Source: Dasyornis broadbenti
Lineage: Eukaryota > Chordata > Aves > Passeriformes > Dasyornithidae
Length of the DNA: 64,000 nucleotides
NCBI GenBank assembly: GCA_013397935.1
Contig: VZRN01005622.1
Location: 1,927,034-1,991,033 of the forward strand
Direction of reading: 5' to 3'
Shown: piece after piece, positions 11,893 through 24,300 of the stretch
How positions within the stretch are numbered: position 1 is the stretch's first letter
Layout: each line of letters starts with the position of its first letter
Position numbers and translations under genes: made by a program
Notes under the pieces: model-generated
What the model was told of the DNA's origin: nothing
The model's database searches: none
Seen by the model: the letters and a program-made list of their open reading frames with translations, nothing else

Positions 11893-13688
11893 ACTGATGT
11901 TTGGTAGCGACAAAAGCTGCTTGAGGCCAGAATCGTGTTGTGTAACTGGTTTGGAAAAAGCATTGCAAATAAAAAAAAAAAGGAAAAAGAGAGTATGCTC
12001 GTCAACAGATAAAATCATGGAAATATAGCGGCTTAGGTCTTTCCATATTTTAACTTCAGCGTCGAGTGTGCCTTTAAATCCATCTGAAAGTGCAGAGGAT
12101 TGCATTTTAACATTCTGTCAACAAAAACCTGTGTGTTTTAAAGCTTGCTGATCTGGGATGAAGCAGCACTGAATAGAAATGGTGATTACAGAGCTACTGA
12201 CAGAACATTTTGAAAAAAACAAAGACTGTTGGCCTTCACCTTGCTAGATCCAGCCTGGCCCAGTAAAAGCAAACCAGACATTTATTGGTTTCCAAGGTAG
12301 AAAGGCTATACACAAAAATACTCAGGTAAGTTTTGCAAGACATATATGTTAGTTTAAAGAAGAGTCATAGACAGCCCTGAAAAGGAATCCATGAATTGCC
12401 AGTGAACATCATCATCTGAATTCATCACAAATAAATTCAAAAGAAATGCAGAAATCAGAACGATGTGGGAATACTTCCAGCTTCAGAGTTCTTGTTTATG
12501 AAAACCTCTGGAGAGAAAAGAAAATGGCTGGCTGGCTGCCAGCTGAGCCTATTTGTCATAAATATGCCACACAGCACCTTCTAGAAACCTGTGTGATTTC
12601 TAAATATACTTTTGGCCAAACCCCATGATTTAATTCAATATGCTGCACTTTCCTGCTTTACTTAAAAGGCTTAATTTTAGTTCTCTCTGAAAACTGAACA
12701 TAAAATAGCCTCAGTCACTTTAATATGTGGAAGAATAACTACAGCTGAGAAGCTGCATTTGTACCTGTGGAGGGCCATGGACCCTTCTCCCCACCCATGC
12801 ACATCAGGGGCTATCTAAGGGGGAACAACACAAAATAAATTTCCCATTTTCTTTTCACACTTTTGTCTTCCCTGAAGGGGAAGTCCTGGGCCTGAAGGGT
12901 GGCTGTGGGGCTTGGTATTTCCGGTAGGAATTATCCTGTTCCCTGTGTTTTACCCATGGATCAGTAATTTAGAGCTAAGCAGAGGCATATTTCAAGCCTA
13001 TTTCCAAACACATGCAAAGAAGAAAGTTTAAGACCTATGATCAAACTCTGCCTTGTTTTTTATCCTTGTGTGGAAGATGAGTTGCCAAGGTATAAACAGG
13101 AGCAGAATTTGGCTTTGTAAAACTTATTTTTAAAGGATTTCCTGTTAACCTCGGTCTCTAAAAGGCTAATGTTTCCTCACAATCTACCAGCGCAGAACAA
13201 AACAACCACAAATCTCTCCAAACTCAGGAATCTCCTCACCTTAGGAAAGAACAGTTTCTAAGTAGCAGATACAGAAAGAAAGAACAGGCAAGGCCTGATC
13301 TCAGCTCTGCATGAATTGGCAGTGATACCAGAAGCTGTAAAAGGCCTCAGATCAGCTATGATAACCTGCTCCCTCAGTTCACTCTCTGTGAAAACCGAAT
13401 GTTTTTTTCTCTTTGCAATGCCGCAGACAAGGAGACAAATTTCAAACCAAGAACTTTGAGATCAAGACAGAAAGACAAACAATCCGAGAGACTGTGGGAC
13501 TAATCCAGTGACTTGGCACAACTAAACATAGATTTGTTTTCCTAGTGAAATGAGTTGTAATGAATAAAGGTTCCTGATTTTCAGTCAGCAGGGGCTCTGT
13601 GCTTTGTTAAACTCACAACTTGATTCTTCTCTTCCAGTTTATTATTCCAAATACAGAAAGTTTTGAGTGGCAATGGTCAGAATAATGA
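11893..13688. other. Intergenic, nothing recognised
   Basis: No coding exon, RNA gene or repeat family was recognised. The sequence is moderately A/T-rich with short A runs near 11970-11981. Confidence 0.4.
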
Positions 13689-13929
13689 AATCAGAATCAT
13701 TAAGGTTGGAAAAGGCTTCCAAGATCACTAAGTCCAATTGCCAACACAGTACCACCATTAAACCATGTCCTCAAGGCCATATCCATGTTTCTTGAACACT
13801 TCCAGGGATGGGGACTCCAGCATTTCCCTGTGCAGTCTGTTCCAATGTTTTACAATCTTTTGTGGGTATTTTTTTTCCTAATGCCTAATCTAAATCTCTC
13901 CTGGTGCCACTTGAGGCCATTTCCTCAAG
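13689..13929 (-). repeat. CR1 LINE 3' fragment (reverse orientation)
   Basis: In plus-strand reading it begins with a decayed form of the reverse-complement tail (atcagaatcattaaggttgg), then aaggcttccaagatcactaa and cttccagggatggggactcc, all standard CR1 pieces read backwards. It ends near gaggccatttcctcaag. It is diverged and has no coding capacity. Confidence 0.85.
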
Positions 13930-14250
13930 GTGTGTTTTTAAGAGAAAAAAAAAAAGATTCAGACGCCACAAAGGTCAAGTGGGAACATGATTGTGACATG
14001 AAAGATTGATCTCACACTGATAGTCATCAGGAAATTCCCTGTCTGCACTTTTACTTCCCTTCTGGCCCCACTCCTTGATATATTATGATTGCAAGTCCTG
14101 AAAGGCATCCGCAGCCCAGTTCTTGGTGTGGAGGGAGGATGGACAGGGCCGCACGTGGGAGATGGGAAGATGGGCCAGGAGCAGTCGTATTGTGCGATGA
14201 GCCACTGCTACCCTCCTCCTGCAAGAGTCACAGCGGTGGGAAAATGGCAA

Positions 14251-14755
14251 AATCACAGAATGGTTTGGGTCTGTAAGAGACCTTAAAAATCATCCAGTTC
14301 CACACCCCTGTCATGGACAGGGACTTCTCCCACTAAACCAGGTTGCTCAGAGCTTCACCCAGCCTGGCCTTAAACACTTCCAGGGATGGGGCTTCCGCAA
14401 CTTCTTTGGGCAACCTGTTTCAGTGCCTCACCACCCTCACAGTAAAGAATTTCTTTGTAATGTTTAATTTAAACCTGCCCTCTTTCAATGTGAATCCATT
14501 CCCCCTTTCCCTGTCATTCCATGCTCTTGTACAAAGCCCCCCTCCATCTTTCCTGTAGGCTCCCTTCATACACTGTAAGGTTGCAATCAGGTCAGCCCTA
14601 CGCTGTCTCTTTTGCAGGCTGAACAATGCCAATTTTCTCTGCTTTTCGTCAGTTAAAGGAGAGGTGCTCCATTCCTCTAATTAACTCGGTGGCTTCCTCT
14701 GGACTCGCTGCAACAGGTCCATGTCCCTCCTGTGCTGGGGACCCCAGAGGATGCC
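14251..14755 (-). repeat. CR1 LINE 3' fragment (reverse orientation), about 0.5 kb
   Basis: It starts with aatcacagaatggtttgggt, the reverse complement of the CR1 tail. It continues through catccagttccacacccctg, cttccagggatggggcttcc and gcaggctgaacaatgcc to catgtccctcctgtgctggg, the usual order of a 5'-truncated CR1 in reverse. Its truncated end lies only about 350 bases before the GPR89 start codon and borders the CpG island. A neighbouring CR1 (13689-13929) has the same orientation but is more diverged. Confidence 0.93.
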
Positions 14756-14859
14756 GTTCACCCTCCACTTCCTTCTGAGCCTCGGACACCTCCTTCTGTC
14801 CCCTCAGCCGGCAGCGGGTGCCCTTCCCTTGGCTTTTGAGGGCACCTGAGCTTGGAATG

Positions 14860-15360
14860 GGCAGACACAGGGCGCAACTCCCCTCAGCTCGCCGTAGGTC
14901 CCCGCCCCGTCCCCACCGCTGGGGCCGGTCCCGCCAGGGGGCGGAGCTTCCCCGCCTTGGCCCCGCCCCCGCCTTGGCCCCGTCCCGCCCGGAGCAGGGC
15001 GGGGCGCCGTGCCTGGGGCGCGCATCCCCCGCGCCTGCGCACCGCAGCCACCGGAGCCGGAAGCGCGGCGAGGCGGGAGGGAGGGAGGTTGTGGGCGCCG
15101 CCATGAGCTTCCTTATCGACTCCAGCATCATGTTCACCTCACAGGTACTCAGCCCTTTCCCGCCGCTGCGGCGCGGCGCCTGCGGTCGGGAGAAAGGCGA
15201 GAGAACGGGGAGGTCCCGCCGCCACCGCGCTTCGCTTTCCCTGCGCCGTGTCCCTGCGGGGGCGCGGGGGGGGCGGGGCCTGGGCGCGCGCGTGCACAGT
15301 GAGGGGCGCGATGGGCGCGCGGACCCTCAGGGGTGGCCGGGCGGAGTCGAGCTCAGTTTA
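14860..15360 (+). promoter_or_regulatory. GPR89: CpG-island promoter of GPR89
   Basis: This is a G+C-rich, CpG-dense block around the first coding exon, in sharp contrast to its A/T-rich surroundings. Visible candidate sites include GC boxes (for example 14961-14970), an NRF1-like gcgcctgcgcac at 15031-15042 and an ETS/GABP-like CCGGAAGC at 15057-15064, 39 bases before the ATG. There is no obvious TATA box. Two copies of ccgccttggccccg lie 17 bases apart (14952 and 14969). The pattern fits a housekeeping promoter; the transcription start is not determined. Confidence 0.8.
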
Positions 15361-18300
15361 AATTTAAGTTCTTGCTGGTCTCTGTTGAGTACTTGGTTTG
15401 TATCCGATGTTCCTTAAGAAGGCTGCTGCTAGGAAGTTGGGCCGGATGAAAATAAGTTTAAGTGAATCACAGAGGGATCTGATTTAAGTTTCTGAGCTGG
15501 TGTGAAAGTTTTGTTCTGTAGGGATGAGGCGAGGAAAGGGAACCTTTCCTCTCTCAGCAGCAGGCGGTTATCTTAGGTAGAGTTCAGTGCACAACCCTAA
15601 TTCCTGACAATTTCCAGGACAGCTTTTGGCTGTTTCTTAGAAGAACAATGTCCTCCTACTTGATAATGCTTTGATTTTTGCTCACAACATGCTTTTTCGC
15701 TCTTGGTGGCTTGAGCGTAGCTTTGGTACTGTTAACAATTCACCCGGAACAAAAACTCACACTTTTTTGCTTTGAATTCTGAGCTCTAACTTATCTAATA
15801 TCTTTCATTTCTGATGACAGCTTTGCATCTTATCATCTTCAGTAGTACCAAGTTAGATGTTTAAGTTGCTGCATGTAAATGCTCAAGATTTTGCTGAATT
15901 TATATGTCACTTTCACCTGCAGTGTCTTAGAGTGTGAACTTTTACCAAAATGTCTTTCTCTGCTTTTGTACAGTCCCTAACACAAGGAAAATGTAATCTT
16001 CATGTACAATTTTCTGTTATTATTGTACTTACTTATCTCTTCATCTTTTTCTCTTACTTCTTTTTGAAGAGTTTGTCTCTACCGTTTTCCTCCTTCCCAC
16101 TCTTAAATGTGGAATTACTTTATGTAGATTTCATTTGCTTATCATACTACTTTAACTTATGACCTGTAGATAGGAGGCTTATGGAATATCTTTCCTTTTT
16201 GCTAGCACCTACTTTAAAGTCTGAAGTCCTCCTCAAACAAGTTTTGCCAGCTGTTACAAATCATTTATTTGACCTCATTCCTATTTCAGTTCTTCTTTCA
16301 AGGCAGCTGTGTTTGATCTTCTTGCCCAAGATTCCAGGTATTCTTTGTCTGTAAATCATATTTAGTCTGTTACCTTTGCCACTGTGGTTACTCCTGATAT
16401 GCAGGGAAATAATCCACAATGATTCCTTTCTTTCTGTCTTTGAAAGTTTCCTATCTCCGTGGCAGGGTGGGCAGAAAGCGCTGGCCTTTTCCATGTGCTC
16501 TGAGGAGATACACTGACTTTATTCCTTGATGTCTGACACATGCTGGATTTTATCTTTGCTTTGGTCAAAGCTACTTCTATAAAAAGTACTGAGTGTTGTC
16601 TTGATTCTTTTTTTGCTTGGATCATTACACTGCCTTTCAGTCTTTATGAGAAATAGATGGGATTACCCACGGGAGGCCTAACAACACAGTTCCCTTTTAC
16701 TCTCTGAAGACAGGTAATTGCAATTTTGGCCAGCTTGTTCAATTTGTATTTATTTCATTGAAGTCATCTGCAAAATAGGTGTGATGTTAAGTTTGTCCCT
16801 TCAGGAGTGTGACTTAACCAAATTTTATAAAGTGCTCTGACACTCACTGAAATGCAAAGTGTTACTGGCTTTTTCTGCTTCACCTGCTTTGTCCATGTGG
16901 CTTTCTGCTACTCCAGATTGTGTTTGAGGCATTCTGCACTGCCTTTTCCCCACCTTAGAGGTGCTTGTATCACCTTTCACCCACAATGTGTCAGTGTGTA
17001 GCCAGATGTACTGTCAAGACCTCTACAGAAAATTCATGGTCACTGGTAGTCTACAAGAAACAGCAGATATTTTTATAAAATTTACTCATCCCTAGAAGAT
17101 GTGTATGTGGTGGACATACAAGTGTTTGCTTTGCCTGCATTACTGTGTTTCCTGTAAAAAAACTATAGGCTTTAATTCTGTAGGTTAGAAGAGTGAAACA
17201 AGAAGCAACAGTGCAAAGGATTTTGGCAGTCCAGGAACTGAGGAATTCTGAGAATTTAGGAATGCAGAACTCTGTTGTTTTAACTGGATCTTCCTTAAGG
17301 CCTACCCTTCTGTATCTACTACACTTGGATATTTAAAATATAATATTTTCCACGGTACTGTGGCAAGTTTTAATCTTTTGTGGGTCTTCAGTACTTTGTC
17401 TTAGTTCTTTTCCTTCCATTTGTTTAATCTACAATCAACAGTGCAGTGGGTTTGTGTTTGGCAAGTTGCAGGATACAAATATTAAGTGCTTCATCTCTTC
17501 CGCAGGTGCTGTTCTTTGGATTTGGGTGGCTCTTCTTCATGCGAAAGCTCTTCAAGGATTATGAGGTGAGAAGTCTGTGTTTTAGAAATCATTACAAGTC
17601 TATATCTTAAAAATTACTCTCAATTATAGAAATATTTTTAAAACTGCGTTTAGTCTTACTAATCTCTTTAATCCCTTTTATCTTATCTGCAGTTACTTTT
17701 TAATTTCCTCTTGTGCTTTTCTTTGGAAGACTCCTAGATATCTGAGGAAATGGGTTCTTCTGGGGCCACTGAAAGTTTCCATACTGGCTACTGTTAAATA
17801 GAAAAAAATATGGAGGAGATGCAGTGGTAATAGGAAACTGAGGGAACTGTTCTGCCTTTTGCCTGACTAAGTCTACTGTATATAAATGTGAAGTTCTTGA
17901 GACACAGTCAAATCCAGTGGTTAACTTGGTGATGCAGGTGAAATTCTCATTGCAGGTGAATTGGTTGTGAGGATTGGATGGGATAAAAATGCCATTCTCT
18001 TATTCCTGGAGGATTATGAGATTGTAGTCTAGGTCAGAGATGGCTTAAGTGCAAGCCAGATTCACACCTCAGCAGTTTTTCTGATGTGGATAGTATTTTT
18101 AAATCTAATGTTAATATCTAAGAGCTGTGTTACTGTATCAGTTTGCCCTCGGGTTTCCAATGGGCTTTGGTTTCCTCCTAAGCAGATAAAGTGCTTGATG
18201 CCTTGAATCAAGAGACCCAGCTGTGGGCCATCATACCTTGTGATTGTTTTGTTGTCTGAGGGATATCAGGATGCCATTCCAGAAATGTAAATGCCTGATG

Positions 18301-21300
18301 TCTCTGGGTTGTTCTCTGCATTGCAGGTGCGACAGTACGTTGTCCAGGTGATCTTCTCTGTGACTTTTGCCTTCTCTTGTACCATGTTTGAGCTCATCAT
18401 CTTTGAGATTTTGGGGGTGCTGAATAGCAGGTTAGTCTGGGAGTCCACTGTGCACCGGCCTACCTTGTGCTCTACAGCATCTTCTGTCTAACTTGTAAAT
18501 TAATGGATTAGTCTTGGATTGGGGAAGTCATGTGAGAAGACTGTCAACAACTCAGTGAAGATGTTTGTGCAGCAACATTTGTTTATGTGACAGAATATGG
18601 GACTAGAAGCCATAAGCTTCCAATTTTCCATGCAATTGCTATTATCGGGGTCTAGGTCCTTGGGGCAAGGCTTTAGTCTTTGCCTTTCTCCATTTGTGAA
18701 GTTAAAAGAAACGATTTCTTTTATGGAAGTATTGTAAAGCTTCAGATCATGCTAAGAGCACTTTTCAGATGCTGAAGACTATAGAAACTTTAAGCACTGG
18801 TTTTTCTGTGGCGGTCAGAGCAGTGAATAAGATGTGAAGCTGATTGTGGAGTGAAAGCTACATCTATAACAATACAGGATTTGTGAATCAAAGGTGGATC
18901 CTCCCTTGACTATAGGGTGAGGACTTCCACATCAAGGGGATATTAAAAATTGTCTGCTTCGGAAGTCAGTAGGAAAGAGATAGATTAAGTAGAAACCCAG
19001 CTTAGCCTCTACATGCTACTGTTCTATTTCATCATACACGTATAAGAGAGCAGTCAAAAGGGTTGAAAGGCAAGAAGTACAGAACTGATGAAAGGCAATG
19101 TTAGTTCTGTATGGTTTTAATGTGTGGGTCTTGTACCCAGAGAGATCATTGATGAGAATGCCTTTATAAGCTTCATTATAAGCTTCAATGAAGGGCTAGA
19201 CTTCAGTATAGATGAAAATGTTTGCTGGTTAACTTGTTAGGAAAAAATGACAAGGATCCTCATACTTTTTTCTTCCCTAAGGATAAAGAGGATATGAGTT
19301 AATACTGGGAATGGGACATGTATTTTTCTGTTCAAGTGAAGTGAAAAGTCAGTTCAGCCAAGATGAATCTCACCTGCATTTGACTAATCTCACTTGGTCA
19401 GAGGAGTATTGATCATGTTGATCTGTGTATGTATTTATAAAACCTTGCTTTGCAAAGTCTCGCAGATGAGACAACTGACTTTGAAGAAACATGCTGAATT
19501 ATCAACATTAAATATTTTTAGTCTTTTCAATATGAATTAGCTCTTTTTTGAGTCAGCTGTTCATTAGAAAATTAATTGCTGCTTATACTTAGTTTGGTTT
19601 ACTGTTCAACCAGATGAGCAGTCAATCAGATGAATCATGCTGCAACTGGCATTAGTCACCATAGAAAATACAGTTTTTGATAAAGTAGCCCAGCATGGTT
19701 TTATGAATAGTTGTTTATTTTGAAATACACATTCTTGACCTCTGTATTTAAAAATCAAACAAAAACCCAAACCAAACAATCCCCCTTACCCAACGCTAAT
19801 AAAAACAAAAAAATCCAGAATATTCTATATACTAGGACAATATTATTCAATGCTTGATGTAGTTGAAGGGATTTCATTGATATGTAATTTTCTTTGAGAA
19901 ATTTGTCGTATTATGATACTGTGCTAATCAGTATTTTGGCTTTATTTCAGCTCTCGATATTTTCACTGGAAGCTGAACCTCTGTGTCATTTTGCTCATTC
20001 TGGTCTTCATGGTGCCCTTCTACATTGGTTACTTTGTTGTGAGCAATATCAGATTATGTGAGTACTTGGTTTGTGGCAGGGGAGCTGCTAATCTCAGACG
20101 AGGAATGCAAATGAGAAATACTTTTGGTCACTGTCCTTGTGGTTCCCTCCTTGCCCTGGCTTTGTTCTGGCTAAATAACTTCCTTTGGAACTTTATGCTT
20201 TACCATGAACCATTTGTTGAAAAGTCAGGAAATGCTTTACATGACCCCAGCAAATGCTACTGTTCTTCATAGGTTTCAACAAAGGTGAGCATTTTAGAGT
20301 AATATTATTGGGATTTGTTCCTTTGCCATTTTAAGTTTGCAGCCAAACTCTGGAACCCTTGGCAAGGCTGTGTTGTTCTGCTAGGGGGCAAAAGAAATGA
20401 GGCAGAGAAGCTCAATAAATCACTCTTGAAGCAGAAAAGTTCAATAAATTACTTTTGCTTTTTTAGTTTCTACTCTCTGGGTGAGGCCTTTTCCATGTGC
20501 TAGTGGGCACTTAACCCTTGAGCTGTTGCTATTCATCGCTCTTTTGTGTTGAGCTTAGGCACATAGGTTGGGAATATTAAATGTGTAATTTTGCCATGAA
20601 GATGGAATATTTAGGATTCATGTTCAAGGTCGCACAAGAAAGAAGCAGTGAAGTGATCCTATGTGGATAGTGGAGCCCTGTGGGAAAAAGCCAAAGTGCA
20701 TCCCTGCAGGAGCTCTCACAAATGGTCTCTCAATGGTCTCTGGCTGGATCTGTGGGAGGTGAAGGGGTGCACACTGCAAGCTGTAGCTCTGTCAGGTGAC
20801 ACCTCTTTTGGTCACTTGTGCTCAAAGCAGCATTTAGATCAATGTAGAAATTTTGCAAACTATGAAAAGCCCTAAAGGAAGAACCTCTTTTAAATAATCC
20901 CTTTTCTCCTCTCCATTAGTGCACAGACAGAAACTCCTTTTTGCGTGTGTTCTGTGGTTGACATTCATGTATTTCTTCTGGAAGTTGGGGGATCCATTTC
21001 CTATCCTCAGCCCAAAACATGGTGAGTTTCATTTTCATGCTGATTTTCTTGTCAGGCTGACAAAATTGGATGGATACACCTGGATTATTTGCATTAGTTT
21101 TCTTTCAGTACCACAGGAATACTTGAAGGAAGTGAGTAAGTCCTACTGAACCTAGACTATGTAAGGACATGATGTACTTTTGAGGACACAGAAACTTTTA
21201 TCTCCACAAAAAGTTGATCACAACTTTTATTCACTTATTTCTTTTATTGTGGAGACTAAACCTAGTTTATTTAAGAAGCAGATCAACAATTACTCCTTCA

Positions 21301-24300
21301 TCTGACTTTTTTTCAGTCAGGTTATTCTTGTGACTGTAATCAGATGAGTCTAGCATGGGTGGCTGTCCAGTTGACAAAACACAGCAGTATGCCTAAACAC
21401 CAGAGCTGCACAGACTGTAGCCAGCAACAGGCCTGGCAGTTGTGCTGGCTTTGGTACAGATTCCTGCACTGCCTGAGCCCAGAGGCTGTGCTGTTGCATG
21501 GGACTGGAGTGTGAGTTGGTAAGTACTGCTGGATGCCAGAGCTGTTTGTGTGCAGAATTAGCTTGGGTGTCTCTGTGTTGTGGTTATGGAACCAAGAGTA
21601 TTTACAGTGTGATGATACTGTGTGCACTTGGACTAGTTTGGGTCCAGCAGAGCTTGTTAGCATGTGCCTGGCTGTGCTGGATCCTTGAGGCACCTCAATG
21701 TGCTGAAGGATTAGAACACTCTAGAACTGGATTATGTGTCATCTGTTTCCTGTGTAACTTATATTGTCCTTACATTTCCTCTGCACTGGAAAATTGTTTA
21801 GATATTGTTTCCAACAGGTGAAATTCAGTCTGTTTCACTCAAATTGGTGAATATGTCTGTCTGCATACACAATGCTCAGTTTAGTCTTTCTGCTCTCTAG
21901 GATTCTCTACATGATTCTGTAGTAATCTATATGAGAAAAGTTGAAGGACACCAATTGCTGTAGGGTCTTCTCACCCTTTCATCTGTGATCCTAAAACTTT
22001 CCCAAGAGAAAGTGTGAGTCTGTGTTTTGTAATTGTGTCATTTGCCTCTGAAATACAGCAGCTGATGTATAGTGCAGATCCCCCTGCCCAGTGTTCCATT
22101 GCCAAGAAAAACATATCCACTGTGAGCTGCAGAAGGTGCTTGAGTTGGCAGAATGGAATAACCCAGTGGGAACTTAGCCATGGAGTTTAGGTGATCCTCT
22201 TCAGGTCACCAAAAAAATTTTGGGAGGCTGTGCAATGCTTGCAGATTTCCAGAACTGGTAGTGGGGTGTTTTCTGTTTTTAACTTGTACTTTACAGGATG
22301 ATACCTCTACTTAACAGCTGTACAGTGCCTTATCCTACCAGATGTAGACATAAGTTTAGAGCAAAGGATTCTATGTGTTTTTTCCCTGTTGTGCTTTTGA
22401 GGTGCTGCTGTCCTGCATGTACAGACAAGGCAGCTGTGAGTTTCATCAGGGAGTGGTGACCCAAATCAGGCAGGTGGGGATGGGAATGGCAGTGTTGGGC
22501 AGCTGGGAAGTGCACCCTTGATCAAGGGCTCCCCTGGACTGCAGCTTATTTAACAGACCTGAGTTTGGGAGCTCGTAGTAGAAGGAAGGTTATGCTTAAT
22601 GACACACCAGTGTTCTAATAAAGCTCTTACCTTTATGTGAATTGATGGAACATGCATTCACTTTATGTGACCTGATCACAAGAGCATTGCTCCAACCAGT
22701 GGAATGTCATGTCATTTTGAAGGCACCTCTGTTATAAGTGCTGCAGTCTGACAGTGTGTGGGGCAAAAGGCCAGTGTATTGTAGCACATTCTGTAGCTCC
22801 TGTAAATCTCTGTGCAGCTGCACATGACTGGGTGTCTCGGTTTCCCTTTGTGAAGTCTTTTTGCCTTGTTTTCATCATTTATTCCACTTCTCTGAAGCAT
22901 GAAATGTGGCTTGGCGCTCGGCCATCTCAGCTTTGCAATCGTGTAAGCTCCAAATGTGCTGTGTGTGGCAGCTGCTCTGTAACCAGCTCCCTAAAAAGTG
23001 AGTGGTGTTTACTACACAGGGCACTGTGTCCTGGGAAGACGGGTTGAGGTCTGTGTTTAGGGATAAATGCAGCTTCAGTGCTTGGTGATGGTTACAGCAC
23101 AGGCTTGATGTTCATGTTGAATTACATGTTCTAGAGTCCACTTGGTGCTCAGGTGGAAGACCTTTTTGGTGGTCGCCTCAGCAATGTGTATGTGTCACCC
23201 AGATGAACACTGAACAGCCAGGAGCAGCTCAAGCTTCCCAACTCCACTGTCCTTTGAGCACAACTTGTATTTGATCACTTCTAATGGCACTTGAGGAGAT
23301 GGGGTCCTCTCTATGGTTCCGACATTTTTAGGCCAGTTTGCCAGGACCAACTGGTTTGGTAATAATTGCTGATAATTGCAGAAATGTCTTTAGGAAGATG
23401 CCACCTTTGTAAGTGCCTGGTGAATGATCTGTGTTCCCATGTTAGCAAAAGATGGGAACTATTTTATTAGTCTGGAACTAAAATATTGACTGAATCCTCT
23501 CCACATATCCATATATCTGTCTTAAGTTTCTTCATGACTGGAGTTTCCCCTCCCTGTTTCTAAGCATGGTAATGAGATTTCTGAGGGAGACTTCCTACCC
23601 ATTTCTTTTCACAGTCCCTGCCTGTCCTTCCTATTACCTGGGGTCATTTCAGTGGCAAGGCAGTGGGATTAATTAAGCAGTTCTGTATTGTTTAGGAGGG
23701 AACCAAGTGTGGAGCAGAGTGAAGAGACCAAGGTTGCTGATGCCATGTTTTTCCCTTCCTCAGGAATCCTGTCTATAGAACAGCTCATCAGCCGCGTTGG
23801 TGTGATTGGGGTGACACTCATGGCTCTGCTGTCAGGATTTGGAGCTGTCAACTGTCCATACACTTACATGTCCTACTTTCTCAGGTAACTGCAGCCTTGT
23901 GAAATATTTGTCCAGCTTTTCGAGATGATTCTTCTGCTTTTCCTGTGGCATTGTTTCAAGCTTTTTTGCTACTTTTTTTCTGAATCTACTGTCATGTCTG
24001 CATGCTAGAACCATTTCCACACCTGCTGCATGTTCTCCTTATACAAGCTTTTCTCTTCTTTGTCTCATGGGCATGTGGACATCTCTGAAATGGGATATCA
24101 GTCCTAATTGGTGGTCTTTATTTTGCAGGAATGTGACAGATGCAGATATTCTGGCTCTGGAGCGACGACTGCTTCAGACTATGGACATGATTGTTAGCAA
24201 GAAAAAAAGGTGCGAAGACAACAGTAGCATGAAATTATTGCTCTCAAGGATTTTCAGTCAGTGTGGTATAAGATGGTTCTTGAAATAGTATGAGATACTT

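Noticed and set aside
14420..14632. 70-codon minus-strand frame near the GPR89 promoter
   Set aside because: It lies inside the CR1 copy and is a repeat remnant.
14818..15102. Open frame upstream of and in frame with the GPR89 start (possible 95-residue N-terminal extension)
   Set aside because: It runs through a CpG island where stops are rare and reads as Arg/Pro/Gly-rich noise. The conserved start MSFLIDSSIM at 15103 gives the full family length.
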